DNA of 10,320 nt, taken from contig JAEXXW010000506.1 in NCBI GenBank assembly GCA_023405565.1, positions 1 through 10,320 of the forward strand. The letters are read 5' to 3'. A model generated the notes under the pieces. The model saw nothing but the letters and a program-made list of their open reading frames with translations, ran no database searches and was not told where the DNA came from. Source of the stretch: Pseudomonadota bacterium (GTDB taxonomy: Bacteria; Pseudomonadota; Alphaproteobacteria; Rhizobiales; Xanthobacteraceae). The translations under genes were made by a program, and so were the position numbers. Of the stretch, positions 7,798 to 10,320 are shown one piece after another (within the stretch, counting starts at the first letter, position 1; every line of letters begins with the position of its first letter).

Positions 7798-7860
7798 AGA
7801 ATTTGCTGATGCTTCGATTAAATGAAAGCAGCACGCTGTTCTAACCGGATCCTGCGACAT
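7792..7860 (-). CDS. Candidate Cys-Cys leader peptide of the flavoprotein-transporter operon
   Basis: A 22-codon ORF beginning MSQDPVRTACCF and ending HLIEASANSL, with adjacent cysteine codons TGC TGC at positions 10 and 11 (7833-7828). It ends 110 bases before the flavoprotein ATG. Its start lies about 25 bases after an AT-rich TAAAAT element on the same strand. The Shine-Dalgarno is weak, so low-level or near-leaderless translation would be needed. The Cys codons form the 5' arm of a predicted hairpin. Cysteine-codon leader ORFs acting as cysteine-responsive attenuators upstream of sulfur genes are described in mycobacteria; the assignment here rests on analogy, position and the matching leader before the divergent sulfate operon. 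It is too short for coding statistics, so it could be chance. Confidence 0.5.
   Translation of the reverse strand: MSQDPVRTACCFHLIEASANSL
7804..7833 (-). promoter_or_regulatory. Hairpin containing the Cys codons of the minus-strand leader
   Basis: Read on the minus strand, TGCT (7833-7830) pairs with AGCA (7807-7804) and GCTTT (7829-7825) pairs with GAAGC (7815-7811, one G-U pair), with a three-base bulge ATC and a nine-base loop. The 5' arm holds both cysteine codons, so a ribosome stalled there for lack of Cys-tRNA would block the stem and leave the 3' arm free. The stem is modest and its function is inferred. Confidence 0.4.
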
Positions 7861-7884
7861 GACCACGCCAATAGAACCACGAAT

Positions 7885-7890
7885 ATTTTA
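7885..7890 (-). promoter_or_regulatory. Possible -10 element for the minus-strand operon
   Basis: TAAAAT on the minus strand lies in the most AT-rich part of the intergenic region (about 7881-7910), some 25 bases before the leader ATG at 7860. No convincing -35 hexamer is seen at 16-18 bases, so an activator-dependent promoter, or no promoter here, remains possible. Confidence 0.3.
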
Positions 7891-8246
7891 TGCTATCGTT
7901 TTCACATAAGCCGAAAGCACGCTCTCGCGATCATCATGCCGCGACGTGTGCACGATCGAGATCTCCGCTTGGAAACAAGATGTCGCCGCCGGCGGCACGC
8001 CCGGCCTTCCCCCTCACGACGAATGATACACGCCCAGCTTGTCGCAACTCCCAAAGAACAATCTTCGCGCGCTCGCCCGCCCGGGAGAGAAATCGCGTCT
8101 TCACCCGGCATCGCGTTGAAATTACTTTCTTATTTTTTCGTGCGGATTGACCTTATCGTCCGCATATGACGAACTGAACATGCCTGATCAGTTCAGGCCG
8201 CGGGATTTGACAGAGCAGCTTGCGCCGCGCCCCAAACGCTAAAGCG
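7891..8246. other. Divergent intergenic region without a supported gene
   Basis: This stretch separates the two sulfur operons. The open frames here lack ribosome-binding sites and family resemblance on either strand. It contains several small inverted repeats: GCCGCCGGCGGC (7985-7996), TGCGGA/TCCGCA (8141-8146 and 8159-8164), and overlapping alternatives GAACTGA/TCAGTTC (8171-8177, 8188-8194) and GCCTGA/TCAGGC (8182-8187, 8193-8198). A good -35-like TTGACA is at 8207-8212, with no clear -10 at standard spacing. The plus-strand promoter probably lies in its right half. Confidence 0.5.
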
Positions 8247-8264
8247 CCACGAAACGTTTCGTGG
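8247..8264. promoter_or_regulatory. Perfect 18-bp palindrome, candidate operator
   Basis: CCACGAAACGTTTCGTGG is a perfect palindrome with no loop, centred on AACGTT. Allowing one bulged base, it extends with AGC/GCT on the flanks. It lies 25 bases before the leader ORF start and downstream of the TTGACA at 8207-8212, where a repressor of the sulfate operon could act. The CGAAACGTTTCG core resembles LacI-family operators, but no regulator gene is in view. Confidence 0.5.
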
Positions 8265-8288
8265 GCTCCGCCATGAAGGAGAATTGCG

Positions 8289-8381
8289 ATGACGTTTCTC
8301 GCCATTTATCTCATCGAAGATACGTACCAACATCGCTCGTCGATGCATGACCTCCAATGTCCTGGCTGTTGTTGTCGCTGA
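8289..8381 (+). CDS. Candidate Cys-rich leader peptide of the sulfate transport operon
   Basis: A 30-codon ORF that starts MTFLAIYLIEDT and ends MHDLQCPGCCCR, immediately followed by TGA. Four of its last seven codons are Cys, all TGT, including three in a row at 8367-8375. The start has a near-ideal Shine-Dalgarno, AAGGAG at 8276-8281, seven bases before ATG. It lies 43 bases before the next gene in the sulfate operon. The Cys codons make the 5' arm of a strong predicted hairpin. This matches the expectation for a cysteine-sensing attenuation leader: ribosomes would stall at the Cys run when Cys-tRNA is short and change folding downstream. Cys-rich leaders of this kind are known before sulfur genes in mycobacteria. 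Function here is inferred from position, ribosome-binding site, codon run and gene context. Confidence 0.68.
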   Translation: MTFLAIYLIEDTYQHRSSMHDLQCPGCCCR

Positions 8382-8391
8382 CACAACCGCC
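8364..8391 (+). promoter_or_regulatory. Hairpin formed by the leader Cys-codon run
   Basis: GGC (8364-8366) pairs with GCC (8389-8391), GTTG (8368-8371) with CAAC (8384-8387), T8373 with A8383 and GTC (8374-8376) with GAC (8380-8382), around a three-base loop GCT; there is one U-C mismatch and one bulged U. The 5' arm is the Gly-Cys-Cys-Cys codons and the loop region holds the leader stop, so translation and folding exclude each other. No U-run follows, so it would be the pause or first stem of an attenuator, or act on translation, rather than be a terminator. Confidence 0.55.
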
Positions 8392-8424
8392 CTTCATTGC
8401 ACAGCATTCACGAGAGATGAGATC

Positions 8425-8640
8425 ATGTTTGACGCCTATGTCATCGAAGTTCGGAACACGACTGCCGGCATCGTCGTTCGCGATGGAAACCGCTTCCTTT
8501 TTTGCGCTTCTGATTCACAATTCTTCGGACTCGAGGGACAACGGTTTTCCAACCCGCGTGATGCAGAAGCCGCGGCCCGCCGCCACATCGATGTTAGAAA
8601 ATTCAACCGCGCGGATGAGCGGCCGGGCCGATCGTCGTAA
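8425..8640 (+). CDS. Small uncharacterised protein of the sulfate operon
   Basis: A 71-residue soluble protein: MFDAYVIEVRNTTAGIVVRD, then GNRFLFCASDSQFFGLEGQR, FSNPRDAEAAARRHID and a polar arginine-rich tail. It has no signal peptide or membrane segment. The pattern is two short beta-rich stretches and a helix, possibly a tiny single domain. It looks like a class of small hypothetical proteins common in Bradyrhizobium-type bacteria, which I recognise by style only. ATG at 8425 was preferred to an in-frame ATG at 8347 because the longer form would overlap the Cys-rich leader. A purine-rich GAGATGAG at 8414-8421 precedes it, and the 8-base segment GATGAGAT there is complementary to the leader at 8308-8315. 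Position between the leader and sbp suggests a role in sulfur supply; none is known. Confidence 0.7.
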   Translation: MFDAYVIEVRNTTAGIVVRDGNRFLFCASDSQFFGLEGQRFSNPRDAEAAARRHIDVRKFNRADERPGRSS

Positions 8641-8697
8641 CGGGCCCCTCTCGCGCTTGCGCAAGTTCATGATCCGTCTTGTCAGACTTCAGGCTCG

Positions 8698-8720
8698 GTC
8701 GGAGATCGCTTTACTCCGAC
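8698..8720 (+). promoter_or_regulatory. 7-bp hairpin between the small gene and sbp
   Basis: GTCGGAG (8698-8704) and CTCCGAC (8714-8720) form a perfect stem with a nine-base loop, without a U-tract after it. It lies in the 179-base gap before sbp, in which I see no supported gene and no clear promoter. It could be an mRNA processing or stability element; an alternative is a separate regulatory site for sbp. Confidence 0.4.
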
Positions 8721-8819
8721 ATTTGAGGCATGAGCATGACGCAGCTTCATACCTGCATCCGTCCGACAACAGTTCAGAGCGGAACTAAAACACCTTTCAA
8801 TAAGAAATCAGGAGACACT

Positions 8820-9824
8820 ATGCGTAAATTTCTTCTTGCGACATTGATCGCGTCATTGCTTGGCCTGCCGGTGCATGCGCAAACCAAAGGGCCGGATACG
8901 CTTCTCAACGTATCCTACGACATTTCGCGCGAGCTTTATGCTGCCGTGAACGAAGCATTCATCAACAATTGGAAAGCCAAGACCGGCCAAGCATTGACGA
9001 TCAACCAGTCGCATGCCGGCTCGTCACGCCAGGCCCGCGCGGTGCTGGAAGGCCTTCAGGCCGATGTCGTCACCTTCAACCAGGTGACTGATGTGCAGAT
9101 CCTGCATGACCGCGGCAAGCTGATCCCAGCCGACTGGCAGAAGCGGCTGCCGAACGCTGCGTCCCCCTACTATTCCTTGCCCGCCTTCCTCGTGCGGCCG
9201 GGCAACCCAAAGAACATCAAGGATTGGGATGATCTCGTTCGCGCCGACGTTAAGGTCGTTTTCGCGAATCCGAAAACGTCAGGCAACGCCCGCTACACCT
9301 ATCTCGCCGCATACGCCTTCGCGAAGGAAAAGTATGGTAGCGATGAGAAGGCAGAAGAATTCATCAGAAAGCTATTCGCCAACGTGCCGGTCTTCGACAC
9401 CGGCGGCCGTGGCGCTACCACCACCTTCGTCGAGCGCGAGGTCGGAGACGCGCTGGTCACATTCGAAGCCGAGACCAACGGCATCCGCGACCAATTCGCC
9501 GACAAGAAATATCAGGTGATCGTGCCATCGGTCAGCCTGCTAGCGGAATTCCCGGTCTCGGTCGTCGATTCCGTCGTCGACAAGCGCGGCTCGCGCGCGG
9601 CCGCCACGGCTTATCTGGAGTTTCTCTATTCGCCCGAGGGACAGGAGATACTCGCCAAATTCCATAACCGGGTTCATCATCCGGAGGTTGTGAAGAAATA
9701 CCAGGCCAATTTCCCCAATGTCCGGCTCGTGAAGGTGGAAGATGTCTTTGGGGGCTGGGACAAGCTGAACAAGGATCACCTAGCATCTGGCGCAAAACTC
9801 GATCAGCTCTTCGGCGCACGCTAA
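8820..9824 (+). CDS. sbp: Sulfate-binding periplasmic protein
   Basis: A 334-residue precursor, the normal length for Sbp/CysP. The signal peptide MRKFLLATLIASLLGLPVHA is followed by a likely cut before QTKGP. Family blocks are NVSYDISRELY, AGSSRQARAVLEGLQADVV, NPKTSGNARYTYLAAY, GGRGATTTFVEREVGDAL and LEFLYSPEGQEILAKFHNR, all typical of sulfate/thiosulfate binding proteins. It captures sulfate in the periplasm for the CysTWA importer; the cysT gene begins 69 bases later. ATG at 8820 has AGGAG at 8810-8814 and gives a proper signal peptide, whereas an upstream in-frame start at 8730 would not. The mature protein has no Cys and no Met, which fits expression under sulfur starvation. Thiosulfate as an alternative ligand cannot be excluded. 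Confidence 0.96.
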   Translation: MRKFLLATLIASLLGLPVHAQTKGPDTLLNVSYDISRELYAAVNEAFINNWKAKTGQALTINQSHAGSSRQARAVLEGLQADVVTFNQVTDVQILHDRGKLIPADWQKRLPNAASPYYSLPAFLVRPGNPKNIKDWDDLVRADVKVVFANPKTSGNARYTYLAAYAFAKEKYGSDEKAEEFIRKLFANVPVFDTGGRGATTTFVEREVGDALVTFEAETNGIRDQFADKKYQVIVPSVSLLAEFPVSVVDSVVDKRGSRAAATAYLEFLYSPEGQEILAKFHNRVHHPEVVKKYQANFPNVRLVKVEDVFGGWDKLNKDHLASGAKLDQLFGAR

Positions 9825-9843
9825 ACTTACCGACGATGTATAA

Positions 9844-9872
9844 AAGGCCGCACGCATAAAGCGTGCAGCCTT
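9844..9872 (+). terminator. Hairpin between sbp and cysT, likely partial terminator or mRNA stabiliser
   Basis: AAGGC (9844-9848) pairs with GCCTT (9868-9872) and GCACGC (9850-9855) with GCGTGC (9861-9866), with one C/A mismatch and an ATAAA loop: an 11-bp stem 20 bases after the sbp stop. Only a weak T-rich tail (CGTTC) follows, so full termination is unlikely. Such structures after binding-protein genes commonly keep the binding protein in excess over the permeases. Confidence 0.65.
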
Positions 9873-9893
9873 CGTTCATGCCCTTAATTGGAA

Positions 9894-10320
9894 ATGCTCT
9901 TGCGCCGCCGCGTCATTCCGGGCCTTGGTCTCACACTCGGCACGACGGTCCTTTATCTCGGGATCATCGTGTTGCTGCCGTTGGCTGCGCTGATCCTAAA
10001 AGCCGCGGAAATCGGCCCGGCTCAATTCGCGGCGATCGTCACAAGCCCACGGACATTGGCCGCGATCAAACTGACGCTTCTGACTGCTGCCGGCGCGACT
10101 TTATTCAATGCCATATACGGCTTCGCTCTCGCCTGGGTGCTGGCCCGTTACGAATTTCCCGGAAAGCGCATCCTCGATGCCCTTGTCGATATTCCCTTCG
10201 CCTTGCCTACCGCTGTCGCCGGCCTCGCATTGACGGCGCTGTTTGCCAAGAACGGCTGGTTCGGACGGCCTCTGGCGGAGTTTGGCATCAGCGTCGCCTA
10301 TACGCCCCTCGGCATCATGC
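9894..10320 (+). CDS. cysT: Sulfate ABC transporter permease CysT (CysU), 5' part
   Basis: The first 142 residues of an inner-membrane permease that continues beyond the window. A basic start MLLRRRVIPG is followed by a first helix around GTTVLYLGIIVLLPLAALIL. A second hydrophobic region lies around IKLTLLTAAGATLFNAIYGF, followed by LAWVLARYEFPGKR. The block DIPFALPTAVAGLALTALF is the CysT hallmark. It forms the membrane channel with CysW and is driven by CysA; those genes are expected downstream. ATG at 9894 is the likely start; an in-frame TTG at 9888 just after a TAA is the only alternative. The ribosome-binding site is weak (TTGGA), consistent with lower expression than sbp. Confidence 0.93.
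   Translation, partial: MLLRRRVIPGLGLTLGTTVLYLGIIVLLPLAALILKAAEIGPAQFAAIVTSPRTLAAIKLTLLTAAGATLFNAIYGFALAWVLARYEFPGKRILDALVDIPFALPTAVAGLALTALFAKNGWFGRPLAEFGISVAYTPLGIM

Noticed and set aside
7902..8111. Open frame of 69 codons on the minus strand in the intergenic region
   Set aside because: Arginine/cysteine-rich composition typical of an antisense reading of GC-rich DNA, no ribosome-binding site and no family resemblance. It ends before the probable promoter of the minus-strand operon.
7822..8169. Open frames on the plus strand through the divergent intergenic region
   Set aside because: Low-complexity Arg/His/Pro translations in overlapping frames with no Shine-Dalgarno. The region is better explained as regulatory DNA.
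8207..8235. TTGACA at 8207-8212 as a full sigma-70 promoter
   Set aside because: No acceptable -10 hexamer at 16-18 bases; only the -35-like box is supportable.
8273..8350. Alternative short ORF beginning MKENCDDVS in another frame
   Set aside because: Its ATG lies just upstream of the Shine-Dalgarno that serves 8289, has no ribosome-binding site of its own, and carries only one Cys codon.
8347..8424. Longer start for the small protein gene at ATG 8347
   Set aside because: It would overlap the Cys-rich leader ORF and has no ribosome-binding site; the compact domain begins at 8425.
8669..8788. Open frame of 39 codons starting MIRLVRLQARSE before sbp
   Set aside because: No Shine-Dalgarno and no recognisable domain; most of it is explained by the 8698-8720 hairpin and the sbp 5' region.
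1..10320. tRNA, rRNA, CRISPR array, transposase or integrase
   Set aside because: No repeat-spacer pattern, tRNA-like fold, rRNA stretch or recombinase motif was seen in either strand.

Overview
The window reads as a chromosomal sulfur-acquisition locus of an alphaproteobacterium, most likely in the Rhizobiales (Hyphomicrobiales) and perhaps near Bradyrhizobium, Rhodopseudomonas or Pseudolabrys. That placement is inferred from protein style, moderately GC-rich coding sequence and the look of the small orphan protein; nothing in the window fixes the genus.

Left part (1-2143, + strand): the C-terminal end of a CoxM-type FAD subunit and a complete CoxS-type [2Fe-2S] subunit of a molybdenum hydroxylase, followed by a cysteine synthase-fold PLP enzyme that most resembles the Cds1 cysteine desulfhydrase group. 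The catalytic Mo subunit is not in the window and would have to lie upstream. The PLP gene ends in a 16-bp tandem duplication that sets its present stop codon.

Middle part (7681 down to 2183, - strand): a compact six-gene operon in the order AprA/SdhA-like FAD flavoprotein, two-cluster 4Fe-4S ferredoxin, SsuA/TauA-type binding protein, two SsuC/TauC-type permeases and an SsuB/TauB-type ATPase. Four of its five junctions are 4-bp ATGA overlaps. It should import an organosulfur-type anion and process it with a flavoprotein/ferredoxin pair rather than the usual FMNH2-dependent monooxygenase.

Right part (8289-10320, + strand): a short cysteine-rich leader ORF, a 71-residue uncharacterised protein, the sulfate-binding protein gene sbp, a hairpin, and the start of the sulfate permease gene cysT, which runs off the window.

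The most interesting part is the divergent control region, about 7682-8424. Each sulfur operon is preceded by an apparently unreported short ORF rich in cysteine codons: Cys-Cys on the - strand, and Cys-Pro-Gly-Cys-Cys-Cys on the + strand behind a very good Shine-Dalgarno. In both, the cysteine codons lie in the 5' arm of a predicted RNA hairpin. This is what a cysteine-responsive ribosome-stalling attenuator would look like. In addition, both periplasmic binding proteins contain no Cys and no Met after the signal peptide, a sulfur-sparing signature. Together these suggest that both operons are switched on by sulfur (cysteine) starvation through leader-peptide translation. The window contains no transcription-factor gene, tRNA, rRNA, CRISPR array or mobile element that I can recognise.
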